In this document: positions 53,432-63,951 of the stretch, piece by piece
Layout of the letters: every line of letters begins with the position of its first letter
Position numbering within the stretch: the stretch's first letter is position 1
Source of the DNA: DASQBT01 sp049578545
GTDB taxonomy: Bacteria > Pseudomonadota > Gammaproteobacteria > Burkholderiales > Thiobacillaceae
Assembly (NCBI GenBank): GCA_049578545.1
Contig: JBAUMF010000022.1
Span: forward strand, 1-64,000
Direction: 5' to 3'
DNA: 64,000 bases
Translations under genes and position numbers: made by a program
Notes under the pieces: model-generated
What the model saw: the letters and a program-made list of their open reading frames with translations, nothing else
What the model was told of the DNA's origin: nothing
The model's database searches: none

Positions 53432-53726
53432 GGATGTTCTCCAAATCAAAGGCCCTAGCGGGTTTCTCTACGTTGATAGTTTAGCCGAAACGTGTATACA
53501 TAAGACCTTGCTGTTGAGGTGACCTTTGGTATATTGAGTGGCGGCATGGAATCTGGATTCCCAGGGTGATCCAGTGACGAAAGGGGTCGTTGATGCGGCC
53601 GATGGCAGACGAACGCGGAGTCTGGTGCAGAAAATCAAGCTTGTGCCTGGCCTGCCTGAATATCGTCTGAATACCTCGCCAGGACTGGGTTGAACGCTTA
53701 TGCCTTCAATCCACCGTAACTACCAG

Positions 53727-53802
53727 TTGACAAGGCATACGGCGCTGTTTATATTTCGTACATGAATTAGACTTAGTCTAAATCTAAATCTAAATCTAAA
53801 TC
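53727..53802 (+). promoter_or_regulatory. Rubrerythrin promoter, operator-like palindrome and hexanucleotide repeat
   Basis: A near-consensus promoter: TTGACA (53727-53732), 17 bases, TATATT (53750-53755). Just past the expected start is a perfect palindrome, TTAGACT-T-AGTCTAA (53767-53781), and it runs into TCTAAA repeated four times plus two bases (53777-53802). Placement over +5 to +19 suits a repressor. Confidence 0.75.
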
Positions 53803-53878
53803 ACGGGCGGCTTCCCAGCTGGAGGACCGGGGAAGCCGCTACGTTCTGGTCCTTCATTTCACTCAAGGAGAAACATTT

Positions 53879-54301
53879 ATGGCAGCACTCAAAGGCTCCA
53901 AAACGGAAGGCAATCTGAAAGATGCTTTTGCCGGCGAATCACAAGCCAATCGTCGTTACCTGTATTTTGCAGCCAAGGCTGACGTAGAGGGTTACAACGA
54001 TGTGGCGGCTGTTTTCCGCTCCACCGCTGAAGGTGAAACCGGCCATGCACATGGCCACCTGGAGTATCTGGAAACCTGTGGCGACCCCGCTACCGGCATG
54101 ACTTTCGGTCCTACTCCTGACAATCTGAAGACCGCGATCGCCGGTGAAACCCACGAGTACACTGACATGTACCCGGGGATGGCCAAGACCGCACGTGACG
54201 AAGGTTTCGACGAAATCGCAGACTGGTTTGAAACCCTGGCCAAGGCCGAGCGTTCCCACGCCAACAAGTTCCAGAAGACTTTGGACAGCATGGGCAGCTG
54301 A
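53879..54301 (+). CDS. Rubrerythrin-type diiron protein without rubredoxin domain
   Basis: 140 residues behind AAGGAG. Diiron ligands are in FAGESQANRRYLYF, EGETGHAHGHLEYL, ETHEYTDMYPGMA and KAERSHANKF (E...ExxH twice). The C-terminal rubredoxin domain of classical rubrerythrin is missing, so electrons must come from another protein. It should reduce peroxide in the cytoplasm. A terminator follows. Confidence 0.92.
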   Translation: MAALKGSKTEGNLKDAFAGESQANRRYLYFAAKADVEGYNDVAAVFRSTAEGETGHAHGHLEYLETCGDPATGMTFGPTPDNLKTAIAGETHEYTDMYPGMAKTARDEGFDEIADWFETLAKAERSHANKFQKTLDSMGS

Positions 54302-54310
54302 AGTGAACGG

Positions 54311-54334
54311 GGCGGGCAGCTAGCCCGCCTTTTT
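54311..54334 (+). terminator. Rho-independent terminator after rubrerythrin
   Basis: GGCGGGC (54311-54317), loop AGCTA, GCCCGCC (54323-54329), then five T residues. Confidence 0.9.
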
Positions 54335-54340
54335 CAGAAG

Positions 54341-54585
54341 TATCAACCACGGAGGGCACAAAGGGCTCCGGGGTTGCTTGTTTGACTACAATTATCGTGA
54401 GCCCGAAGGGCTGGGGATCCGCAGTTGTCAGATTTGACTGCACTCAATTTGTTTCGCTTCGCTCGCAGTGACAGAATCACGAATCAATCGATGTTCCCTG
54501 TGTAGACACAAATGCCAGTCATTGCTCCTGAAACGAATGGTTTCTGCCTTGGTGATCTTTGTGTCCTTCATGGTCAAGGCTTTGC
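54341..54585. repeat. Intergenic inverted-repeat element with an inner palindromic repeat
   Basis: ACCACGGAGGGCACAAAG (54346-54363) and CTTTGTGTCCTTCATGGT (54557-54574) are complementary in 15 of 18 positions and enclose about 190 bases. Inside, 54442-54472 carries an inverted relative of the repeat found around fliP (ends TCGCTCGCAGTGAC). No ORF of note. The layout is that of a non-autonomous mobile element. Confidence 0.55.
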
Positions 54586-54605
54586 AAAAGGTATAAATCA
54601 ACACA

Positions 54606-55931
54606 ATGACTACACGTGAAGGTAATCTGGAAGCACCCACCCGCCACGCGCTTGACTGGAAGAATCCCGATTTCTGGAACGAGGCCTCGCTCGAGAAAGA
54701 ACTGGAGCGCGTCTATGAAATCTGCCATGGATGCCGCCGCTGCATCTCGCTGTGCATGAGTTTTCCGACACTGTTTGACCTGGTGGACGAGTCCGAAACC
54801 ATGGAAGTGGACGGAGTGAAAAAGTCCGACTACTGGAAGGTGGTGGATCAATGCTACCTGTGCGACCTGTGTTACATGACCAAGTGCCCATATGTTCCAC
54901 CCCATCCATGGAATCTGGATTTCCCGCATACCATGCTGCGCGCCAAGGCGATCAAGTTCAAAAAGGGCGAGGTCAGGTTCCGTGACAAGCTGCTATCCGC
55001 TACCGATGCGGTCGGCAAGCTGGCCTCGATCCCTGTGGTCGTGCAACTGGTGAATGCATCGCTGAAGAGCAAGCCAATCCGCAAAACGATCGACAGTGTA
55101 TTGGGCATCCATCAGGACAGGATCCTGCCGGACTACAACAGCGCCAAATTCCGCAGCACGGCCAGACCCAACAGCAGCTTTGCTGTGAAAGACGGTGAAC
55201 GCACGCCGGGCAAGGTCGCAATCTATTCCACCTGCTACATCAATTACAACGAGCCAGGCATCGGCCATGACCTGCTGGCCATCCTCGCCCATAATGACGT
55301 ACCTGCGGTTCTGGTGGAAAAGGAAGCTTGCTGCGGTATGCCCAAGCTGGAGCTGGGCGATCTGGATGCAGTGGATAAGCTCAAGAGCATCAATATTCCG
55401 CATTTGGCCAAACTCGCGCGTGAAGGCTATGCGATCCTCACCGCGGTACCCTCCTGCACCCTGATGTACAAGCAGGAACTGCCGTTGATGTTCCCGACCG
55501 ACGCGGACGTTCTTGCGGTCAAGGAAGCCATGTGGGATCCGTTTGAATACCTCATGGCACGCAATGCGGATGGCATGCTGAAGAACGATTTCAAGACGCC
55601 GCTGGGCAAGGTGGCCTACCACGCCCCGTGTCATCAGCGTGTACAGAACATGGGGGCCAAGACCAAGGAAGCATTGCAGCTTGCCGGTGCGGAAGTCACA
55701 GCCATCGAACGGTGCTCCGGTCATGACGGAACCTGGGGCGTCAAGACCGAGTACTTTGCCAATTCGATGAAGATCGTCAAACCGGTCGCGCGAATTGCGA
55801 ATGAGGCCAAGCCGGACTATGTGAGTTCGGACTGTGCCATTGCAGGACGGCACATCCTGCAGGGAATGGGTGAGACTACAGCACAGAAACGGCATCCGCT
55901 TACCCTCCTGCGCCTTGCTTATGGAATCTAA
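54606..55931 (+). CDS. HdrD/GlcF-like iron-sulfur oxidoreductase
   Basis: 441 residues. Two [4Fe-4S] motifs, CHGCRRCISLC and CYLCDLCYMTKCP, then two CCG-type domains with STCYINYNEPG / EACCGMPKLE and APCHQRVQNMG / RCSGHDGTWG. This is the layout of heterodisulfide-reductase-D/GlcF proteins that move electrons through Fe-S clusters. TATAAA lies only 8 bases before the ATG and there is no Shine-Dalgarno site, so the message could be leaderless. It follows rubrerythrin and precedes DUF3501. Confidence 0.88.
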   Translation: MTTREGNLEAPTRHALDWKNPDFWNEASLEKELERVYEICHGCRRCISLCMSFPTLFDLVDESETMEVDGVKKSDYWKVVDQCYLCDLCYMTKCPYVPPHPWNLDFPHTMLRAKAIKFKKGEVRFRDKLLSATDAVGKLASIPVVVQLVNASLKSKPIRKTIDSVLGIHQDRILPDYNSAKFRSTARPNSSFAVKDGERTPGKVAIYSTCYINYNEPGIGHDLLAILAHNDVPAVLVEKEACCGMPKLELGDLDAVDKLKSINIPHLAKLAREGYAILTAVPSCTLMYKQELPLMFPTDADVLAVKEAMWDPFEYLMARNADGMLKNDFKTPLGKVAYHAPCHQRVQNMGAKTKEALQLAGAEVTAIERCSGHDGTWGVKTEYFANSMKIVKPVARIANEAKPDYVSSDCAIAGRHILQGMGETTAQKRHPLTLLRLAYGI

Positions 55932-55944
55932 TGAGGAACCAGCC

Positions 55945-56529
55945 ATGCCGCACATTACCCTTGAGTCACTCATGACCCTCGAAGCCTATGCCAAGGCACG
56001 CAATGAATTCCGTGCCAGGGTGATGGCCCACAAGAAGAACCGCATTGTTTCGCTGGGCGAGAACATCACCCTGATTTTTGAGGATGAACTGACAGTTCGC
56101 TACCAGATCCAGGAAATGCTGCGCGTGGAAAAAACCTTTGAGGAAGCGGGCATCAACGACGAGCTGGAGGCTTACAATCCAATGGTTCCGGATGGTAGCA
56201 ACTGGAAGGCCACCATGATGATCGAGTATCCGGTCCCCGTGGTCCGCGCTGAAAAGCTTAAGCAGCTGAAAGGCGTTGAGCGGAAGGTGTACGTGCAGGT
56301 TCAGGGCTGCGACAAGGTATATGCCATTGCCGACGAGGACCTCGATCGCGAAAACGAGGAAAAGACATCCTCCGTTCATTTCCTGCGCTTCGAACTGACT
56401 CCGGAAATGGTGCAGACTGCGAAGCATGGCGCGACCATTTCAGTAGGGATTGAGCATCCGGCCTACACAGCGCAGACTGGAAACTTGCCAGGCCCGATAA
56501 GGGATTCCCTTACGGCTGATTTGGCTTGA
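55945..56529 (+). CDS. DUF3501 protein
   Basis: 194 residues from the ATG at 55945. Family blocks: LESLMTLEAYAKARNEFRAR, ENITLIFEDELTVRYQIQEM, NPMVPDGSNWKATMMIEYP and SSVHFLRFELTPEM. No cofactor motif. DUF3501 genes commonly sit beside rubrerythrin and HdrD-like genes, as here, which suggests a shared peroxide-related task. Confidence 0.88.
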   Translation: MPHITLESLMTLEAYAKARNEFRARVMAHKKNRIVSLGENITLIFEDELTVRYQIQEMLRVEKTFEEAGINDELEAYNPMVPDGSNWKATMMIEYPVPVVRAEKLKQLKGVERKVYVQVQGCDKVYAIADEDLDRENEEKTSSVHFLRFELTPEMVQTAKHGATISVGIEHPAYTAQTGNLPGPIRDSLTADLA

Positions 56530-56678
56530 TGGCTTGCCCTGAGCGGTGCAGGGTTTAGAATAGCGAGCACTGTCTTTCCCAACCCGCAGTGGGTTTGCCC
56601 GGTATAGCACAACATTTGTAAAGGGTTGGCTTGAGCCTTGGGCTTGGGACAATACATTGGTCTTTGTGGGTGTACAGA

Positions 56679-57887
56679 ATGCTGGATCGTGTGCTTATCA
56701 AACTGGTCCGGGACAGGCTGGATGCCTCCGGCTTGCCTCTGGCACTGAGACTATGGAACGGCGAAGAGTTTGTTTCTGCTTCGCCAGCCAAGGTTCAACT
56801 TGCCCTCCATTCCCTCCGTGCTCTGAAAGTACTGGCGCATCCCAGCCTGGGTGGGCTGGCGCGGGCCTATGTGGAAGGTGAACTGGACATCGAAGGAGAC
56901 GCTCGCGATATCCTCAAAGTGGGTGAAAACCTCTGCATGGACGGCAGTGGTGCTTCCGACAAGGGGACGGACGCCTGGAAGTGGTGGCGCCATACTCGAA
57001 CGCGCGATCGCAAGAACATCCAGTATCACTATGATGTGTCCAACGACTTCTACCGCTTGTGGCTCGACAGAAATCGGGTGTATTCCTGCGCCTATTTCAA
57101 AAATCGTGACATGACACTGGATGATGCGCAGGAAGCCAAGCTCGATCTGATCTGCAAGAAGCTCGCACTCAAACCCGGCGAACATTTACTTGATCTTGGT
57201 TGCGGCTGGGGCGGGCTGATCCTCTGGGCTGCAGAGCATTATGGGGTCAGGGTGCACGGCATCACCCTTTCGGATAATCAGCGCGATTACGTCAACCAGC
57301 AGATTGCCGAACGTGGCCTGGCGGACAGAGCCGAAGTGCGGCTGATGGACTACCGTGACGTGCTGGAGGAAACCCAGTACGACAAGATTGCCAGCGTGGG
57401 CATGTTCGAACATGTGGGGCGTCGCAACCTGACCGAATACTTCGCCAAAATCAACCGCCTGCTAAAACCCGGCGGGTTGGTATTGAATCACGGCATTACC
57501 GCGCAGTTACCCTATACCAAAGGCCTGTCCAGCGGTATCTCGGATTTTGTTGAGGACTACGTGTTCCCTGGTGGTGAACTGGTACACATTTCGGAAGTGA
57601 TGAGCGCCGCAGCAACCTCCGGGCTGGAGTGTCTTGACGGCGAAAACCTCCGGCCGCACTACGGTCGAACACTGTGGCACTGGGTCAACCGGCTGCAGGA
57701 TCATGCCGCAGAGGCCCGGCGCATGATTGGTGAGCGCAAGTACCGCATCTGGCGCATCTACATGGCGGGCTCAGCCCATGCTTTTGACCAGGGCTGGCTG
57801 GAGTTGTGGCAAGTGCTTGCGGGCAAGCCGGCAGCTTCTGGAATCCAGCCGAATTATCCGTTTAATCGGGAATACGTCTACCGATAG
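56679..57887 (+). CDS. cfa: Cyclopropane-fatty-acyl-phospholipid synthase
   Basis: 402 residues from the ATG at 56679; a TTG at 56631 would add 16. N-terminal lipid-binding domain, then SAM motif LLDLGCGWGGLILWA, with YHYDVSNDFYRLWLD before it and FEHVGRRNLTEYFAKI after. The C-terminal HYGRTLWHWVNR and RIWRIYMAGSAHAF are CFA-synthase hallmarks. It methylenates unsaturated acyl chains of membrane lipids, often in stress or stationary phase. Confidence 0.94.
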   Translation: MLDRVLIKLVRDRLDASGLPLALRLWNGEEFVSASPAKVQLALHSLRALKVLAHPSLGGLARAYVEGELDIEGDARDILKVGENLCMDGSGASDKGTDAWKWWRHTRTRDRKNIQYHYDVSNDFYRLWLDRNRVYSCAYFKNRDMTLDDAQEAKLDLICKKLALKPGEHLLDLGCGWGGLILWAAEHYGVRVHGITLSDNQRDYVNQQIAERGLADRAEVRLMDYRDVLEETQYDKIASVGMFEHVGRRNLTEYFAKINRLLKPGGLVLNHGITAQLPYTKGLSSGISDFVEDYVFPGGELVHISEVMSAAATSGLECLDGENLRPHYGRTLWHWVNRLQDHAAEARRMIGERKYRIWRIYMAGSAHAFDQGWLELWQVLAGKPAASGIQPNYPFNREYVYR

Positions 57888-57900
57888 CATCAGCTCCCTC

Positions 57901-59214
57901 TTGAACCCGGAACCGGCGGTTGACCCCATCTTTTCTGTAGTTCTCGTCAGTGAGGGCCGCAGGGCTATCCTGTCGGCCTGGGTGTTTGCCCTGTTGGCGG
58001 CATTGCTGCTGATTGTGGTATATGTGCCGGGGGCGTGGCCTCCATCACAGGCAGCAGCAATGCGACAGCTCTTGTGGCCCATGCTGCTTCTGTTCGGTGG
58101 AATGGTGCTGTACGAATTGCGGCTGAGATTCCGCATCCGGCACCTGCTGGGAATCAGGCGACTGCCAGGCTGGGTGTTTCGCTATGCCAATGCCCTGGTA
58201 GAAATCAGCGTGCCGAGCGTGATCATCATCATGCTGGCAGAAGTAATCACCCCTTTGCAGGCTCTGGCCTCGCCCGCTCCGTTCCTTTATCCGCTCATGA
58301 TTTCCATGACGGTGCTCTATCTGGACAAATGGGTTTGCGTGTTTGGCGGCGCCGTTGCAGCGTTGCAATTCGGTGCCCTGGTCATGTTCTATTTGTCTGC
58401 CCAAAGGGATTACAGTGGCATCGATCTCCTTTCCGATCCGCGTGCCTATTTTGTCAAGGGTGCGCTGCTGTTCACCTTGGGTCTGGTAGCCGGATATCTC
58501 ACCCAGGAGCTCAAACGCCAGATGCGCGTCGCGGTACACAATGCAGAGCAGCGCGACCATGCCATCAGCGTGTTTGGCCAGCATGTATCGCCGGTAATTG
58601 CGGAAAAGCTGCTCAAGCAGCATGTTGAAATCACTGCCGAAGAGCGGGATGCGTGCGTCATGTTTCTGGACATTCGCGATTTCAGCCGGATTGCCGCCGA
58701 CAAGGTGCCTGCGGAAGTCATGGACTATCTGAACAGGATATTCGGAGTCTTCATTGATGTAGTGAATGTCCACCGGGGCATCGTCAACAAGTTTCTTGGC
58801 GACGGCTTCATGGCGGTATTCGGCGCGCCGATTGATGATGATGAAAAATGTCAGCATGCAGTCGATGCAGCCATGGAAATTCATCAGCGGCTGGAGGAAC
58901 TCAACCGCAGCGGATTGATCCCGCCCACCCGCATCGGCATTGGCCTGCATGCTGGCCGGCTGATGACCGGCAATGTCGGCACCAGCCGACGCAAGGAATA
59001 CACCCTGATTGGCGAGACCGTAAATCTGGCTTCCCGCATTGAAATGGTAACCAAGGATTACAACGCCCCGGTGCTTGTGTCCCGGGAGGTATGGGATTGT
59101 CTGAAGCAAAAGCCGGCGGGTGCGGAAAACCTTGGAATGGTTGAACTGCGCGGACAATCGCGTCCGATCCACCTTTATAAACTGACTCCGGCTGCCCAGG
59201 TATCAGGCGGGTAG
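57901..59214 (+). CDS. Membrane class III adenylate/guanylate cyclase
   Basis: About 437 residues if started at the TTG at 57901; no ATG fits after the cfa stop and the ribosome site is weak, so the start is uncertain. About six TM helices (30-205) act as the sensor part. The cyclase domain (about 255-430) has MFLDIRDFSRIAADK with the metal Asp, NKFLGDGFMAVFGAP, and LIGETVNLASRIEMV. It makes cAMP or cGMP from the inner membrane. Confidence 0.85.
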   Translation: MNPEPAVDPIFSVVLVSEGRRAILSAWVFALLAALLLIVVYVPGAWPPSQAAAMRQLLWPMLLLFGGMVLYELRLRFRIRHLLGIRRLPGWVFRYANALVEISVPSVIIIMLAEVITPLQALASPAPFLYPLMISMTVLYLDKWVCVFGGAVAALQFGALVMFYLSAQRDYSGIDLLSDPRAYFVKGALLFTLGLVAGYLTQELKRQMRVAVHNAEQRDHAISVFGQHVSPVIAEKLLKQHVEITAEERDACVMFLDIRDFSRIAADKVPAEVMDYLNRIFGVFIDVVNVHRGIVNKFLGDGFMAVFGAPIDDDEKCQHAVDAAMEIHQRLEELNRSGLIPPTRIGIGLHAGRLMTGNVGTSRRKEYTLIGETVNLASRIEMVTKDYNAPVLVSREVWDCLKQKPAGAENLGMVELRGQSRPIHLYKLTPAAQVSGG

Positions 59215-59305
59215 GGCCGGTGCCGGCTGCAGCAGCGGCCAGGAATGAAAGGCGGCAGATTTCGCCGCAGCTGCGCACAATCGGCCATGCCAGAATAGCC
59301 AAGAG

Positions 59306-60241
59306 CTATTTGCGTCCTGGCCGGATTTTCTCGATGCAGGTCAGCTTGGCAGCGAGCACGGCCTGCCTCACCGCCTCGATTGCCCGCGGCCGGGGAAAAC
59401 TCCTGCGCCAGACCAGACTGACGGTTCGGCTCGGAGCGGGCCTGGTAAAGGGACGATAGGCCAGCAAACTGTCCGTGGACGAGTGCAGCCGTGTGGCAGT
59501 GCAGGGCAGCACGGTGATCCCAACGCCGGAAGCCACCATGTGGCGGATCGTTTCGAGCGATGAGCTTTCCAGGGTTTTTTGCAGGCCGCCCTGGGCCGAG
59601 CGGTTGAGCGCCGGGCAGGCTTGAAGCACCTGATCGCGAAAGCAATGCCCGCTGCCGAGCAGCAGCATGCTCTCTTTTTCCAGGTCGGCGCCGGAGATGG
59701 ATTTTCTTTTCTTCCATTCATGGTCAGCAGGCACGGCGACCAGAAAAGGCTCTTCGTAGAGCGGCAGTGCAAGCAATGCAGGATCGTCCACCGGAGTGGC
59801 AATAATCATCGCGTCCAGCTCGCCCTTCTTGAGTCGTTCCGTCAGCACACGGGTGTAGTTGTCTTCCAGCAAGAGCGGCATGTGCGGCGCCTGCTTGTGC
59901 AGCTCGGGGATCAGCTCGGGCAGCAGGTAGGGCGCAATGGTGAAGATGGCACCCAGCCTGAGCGCGCCCTGTAGATCATCCTTGGCTTCCGCCACCAGAC
60001 TCTTTATTTCATCCACCAGTTCAAAAATATGTGCGGCCTGCTCCACAACACGCTCGCCTGCGGGGGTGATGCCGAGCTCGCCACCTCCGCCGCGCTCGAA
60101 CAGGATCACCCCCAATTCGTCTTCCAGCTTCTTGATCGCGACCGACAGGGTCGGTTGCGATACATAACAGGCTTCCGCCGCATGACCAAAATGTCTTTCA
60201 CGTGCGACCGCAATCACATATTTCAATTCAGTAAGCGTCAT
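59306..60241 (-). CDS. oxyR: Hydrogen-peroxide sensor OxyR (LysR family)
   Basis: 311 residues from the ATG at 60241. HTH: HFGHAAEACYVSQPTLSVAI. Redox loop LLGSGHCFRDQVLQACP with Cys200 and Cys209, equal in spacing to E. coli Cys199/Cys208. Divergent from katG, with an OxyR site right at its start codon, so it likely represses itself and activates katG. Confidence 0.95.
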   Translation of the reverse strand: MTLTELKYVIAVARERHFGHAAEACYVSQPTLSVAIKKLEDELGVILFERGGGGELGITPAGERVVEQAAHIFELVDEIKSLVAEAKDDLQGALRLGAIFTIAPYLLPELIPELHKQAPHMPLLLEDNYTRVLTERLKKGELDAMIIATPVDDPALLALPLYEEPFLVAVPADHEWKKRKSISGADLEKESMLLLGSGHCFRDQVLQACPALNRSAQGGLQKTLESSSLETIRHMVASGVGITVLPCTATRLHSSTDSLLAYRPFTRPAPSRTVSLVWRRSFPRPRAIEAVRQAVLAAKLTCIEKIRPGRK

Positions 60242-60243
60242 TG

Positions 60244-60280
60244 ATAGTAATAACCTATCGAATAAATAGGAAATGAATAT
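60244..60280. promoter_or_regulatory. OxyR binding site between oxyR and katG
   Basis: Two ATAG-N7-CTAT half sites: 60244-60258 is exact, 60266-60280 ends in ATAT instead of CTAT. They are separated by 7 bases, the full tetramer-binding layout. It lies 3 bases upstream of the oxyR start codon. Confidence 0.88.
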
Positions 60281-60357
60281 TAGAAACAAATCAAATTGTG
60301 CGCTTAAATCAAGACATCCCAAAAGGGAATGGCAATCAAACTGATGAGGAGTAAACC

Positions 60358-62529
<2,172 letters not shown>

Positions 62530-62626
62530 TCGCGAGCTTGACCCGGAGGGCTTTCGCAGGACTATTCAGCTGTCTGTAGAAGCTGCGCCAGATCGGCCAC
62601 TTCTGCAAGGCAGCATAGGCAACGGT

Positions 62627-62651
62627 CCATTCCCTCTTCAAGAGGGGATGG
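62627..62651. repeat. 25-base near-perfect palindrome
   Basis: CCATTCCCTCTT, C, AAGAGGGGATGG: 11 of 12 positions pair around one central base. It sits 18 bases before the ATG of the 63-codon ORF. The one-base centre suits a protein-binding site. Confidence 0.6.
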
Positions 62652-62669
62652 GCTACAAAGGAGAAGATC

Positions 62670-62861
62670 ATGTCACTGAATCTTTACAGCAACTGCAAGC
62701 GGCGGACGCGAGAACAAAGCCTTCAGTCAGCGCTGGCTTGTCCGGTCAGTTTTCCGCGCCCGCGAAAATCCTCATCCATCATGCGTGCGTTAGCCATGCT
62801 TGGTCTGGGAATTGAGGGCGTGGCAGCCGGGGAGGATGAGCACATCCACGGAACTGGATAG
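62670..62861 (+). CDS. Small ORF with a strong ribosome binding site, possibly a gene remnant
   Basis: 63 codons (MSLNLYSNCKRRTREQSLQ at the start), preceded by AAAGGAG six bases before the ATG and by the palindrome. No motif. The residues after about position 15 look random, so it may be a truncated gene that kept its translation start. Confidence 0.3.
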   Translation: MSLNLYSNCKRRTREQSLQSALACPVSFPRPRKSSSIMRALAMLGLGIEGVAAGEDEHIHGTG

Positions 62862-63031
62862 CCCTGCGCTGGATATTGCCCGTCAATGACCCGGAACTAC
62901 CGCAGGCATTTACGCCATCGGTTACGCTGGTGCCCTTATGCGTGATTTGTTTTTCTCGTGTTAATGGACCCGGGTTTGGACTGGCTCGCAGTAAAATAGA
63001 TCAATGTCACTTTTCTTAAGGATGAAGACAC

Positions 63032-63589
63032 ATGGCCAAGACCACCAAAAAAGAGACGCACACATTTCTCACCGATATCAAGACGCTTCGCGCCCGCGCC
63101 CGCAAGCACATCGAGCAGGGGGCGGTCACAGCCGGCTACCAGGCTGACCGGGGAACGGTCATCAAGCTGTTGAATGAAGCGTTGGCCACCGAACTGATCT
63201 GCATTCTGCGCTACAAGCGTCACTATTTCATGGCCGGCGGCATCAACGCGGATGCGGTGGCGCAGGAGTTTCTGCAGCACGCCAACGAGGAACAGATGCA
63301 TGCGGACCAGATTGCGACCCGCATCGTTCAGCTCAAGGGCGAACCCAACTTCAGTCCGGAGGGACTCGCCACGCGGTCTCATGCGGAATATGTCGAAGGC
63401 GAGAATCTGGTCGACATGATCAGGGAAGACCTCATCGCCGAACGCATCGCGATCGACAGTTATGGCGACATGATCCGTTACATCGGCGACAAGGACGTCA
63501 CCACGCGGCGCATGCTTGAAGGCATCCTGGCCATGGAAGAAGAGCACGCCGATGATCTGTCCAGCCTGCTGGAGGATTTGAAGGCGTAG
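63032..63589 (+). CDS. Ferritin-like diiron protein (bacterioferritin/Dps-like)
   Basis: 185 residues. Four-helix ferritin-like fold with metal-ligand blocks NEALATELICILRYKRHY, HANEEQMHADQI, MIREDLIAERIAIDSY and AMEEEHADDL (E, ExxH, E, ExxH). The about 30-residue basic N-terminal tail resembles those of Dps-like proteins that bind DNA. It probably stores iron or uses peroxide, in line with oxyR-katG upstream. Confidence 0.88.
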   Translation: MAKTTKKETHTFLTDIKTLRARARKHIEQGAVTAGYQADRGTVIKLLNEALATELICILRYKRHYFMAGGINADAVAQEFLQHANEEQMHADQIATRIVQLKGEPNFSPEGLATRSHAEYVEGENLVDMIREDLIAERIAIDSYGDMIRYIGDKDVTTRRMLEGILAMEEEHADDLSSLLEDLKA

Positions 63590-63642
63590 CTCTTATTATG
63601 GCGGCGTGAAAACAGCCACCAAAATTTGCGCGCTCTTCCCTT

Positions 63643-63951
63643 TCAGCCCTCGTCGTAGCCCTCATCCGTCGAGTTGTCGACCAGATGGAAGGGATGGTCT
63701 ATCGGTGTATCCAGGTATTCCTGGCGAGTCCTCTCGGATTCGAAATACATCGTGACATTGCCGTCGACGATATAGGGGTGTCCACTCAGGTCGTCAATCC
63801 CACGACCGGTGATCGGGTCGATGTAGGTCAGCATCTGTGTTGGTTCGTGCAGGCGCAGACTTTGCGTCTGGTCGCGCGGCAACGGGTCTGTGCCAACGTA
63901 GTTGGTGAAATTGAAATCGTGGACGGTACGTCCGTTCTTCGTGGCTTCCAT
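63643..63951 (-). CDS. Small hypothetical protein
   Basis: 102 residues, acidic, no TM or signal peptide. AAGGAG lies 7 bases before the ATG. The sequence has a plausible globular composition (PTQMLTYIDPITGRGIDDL, SERTRQEYLDTPIDHPF) but no family I recognise. Convergent with the ferritin-like gene. Confidence 0.6.
   Translation of the reverse strand: MEATKNGRTVHDFNFTNYVGTDPLPRDQTQSLRLHEPTQMLTYIDPITGRGIDDLSGHPYIVDGNVTMYFESERTRQEYLDTPIDHPFHLVDNSTDEGYDEG

Larger units (their letters stand above)
62530..63031. other. 502-base gap after katG with a palindrome and a doubtful small ORF
   Basis: No clear katG terminator. The palindrome and the ORF are listed separately. The last 150 bases before the ferritin-like gene are the likely promoter zone, with AAGGATGAAG before its ATG. 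Confidence 0.4.

Noticed and set aside
53777..53802. TCTAAA repeats as a CRISPR array
   Set aside because: Six-base tandem units with no spacers.
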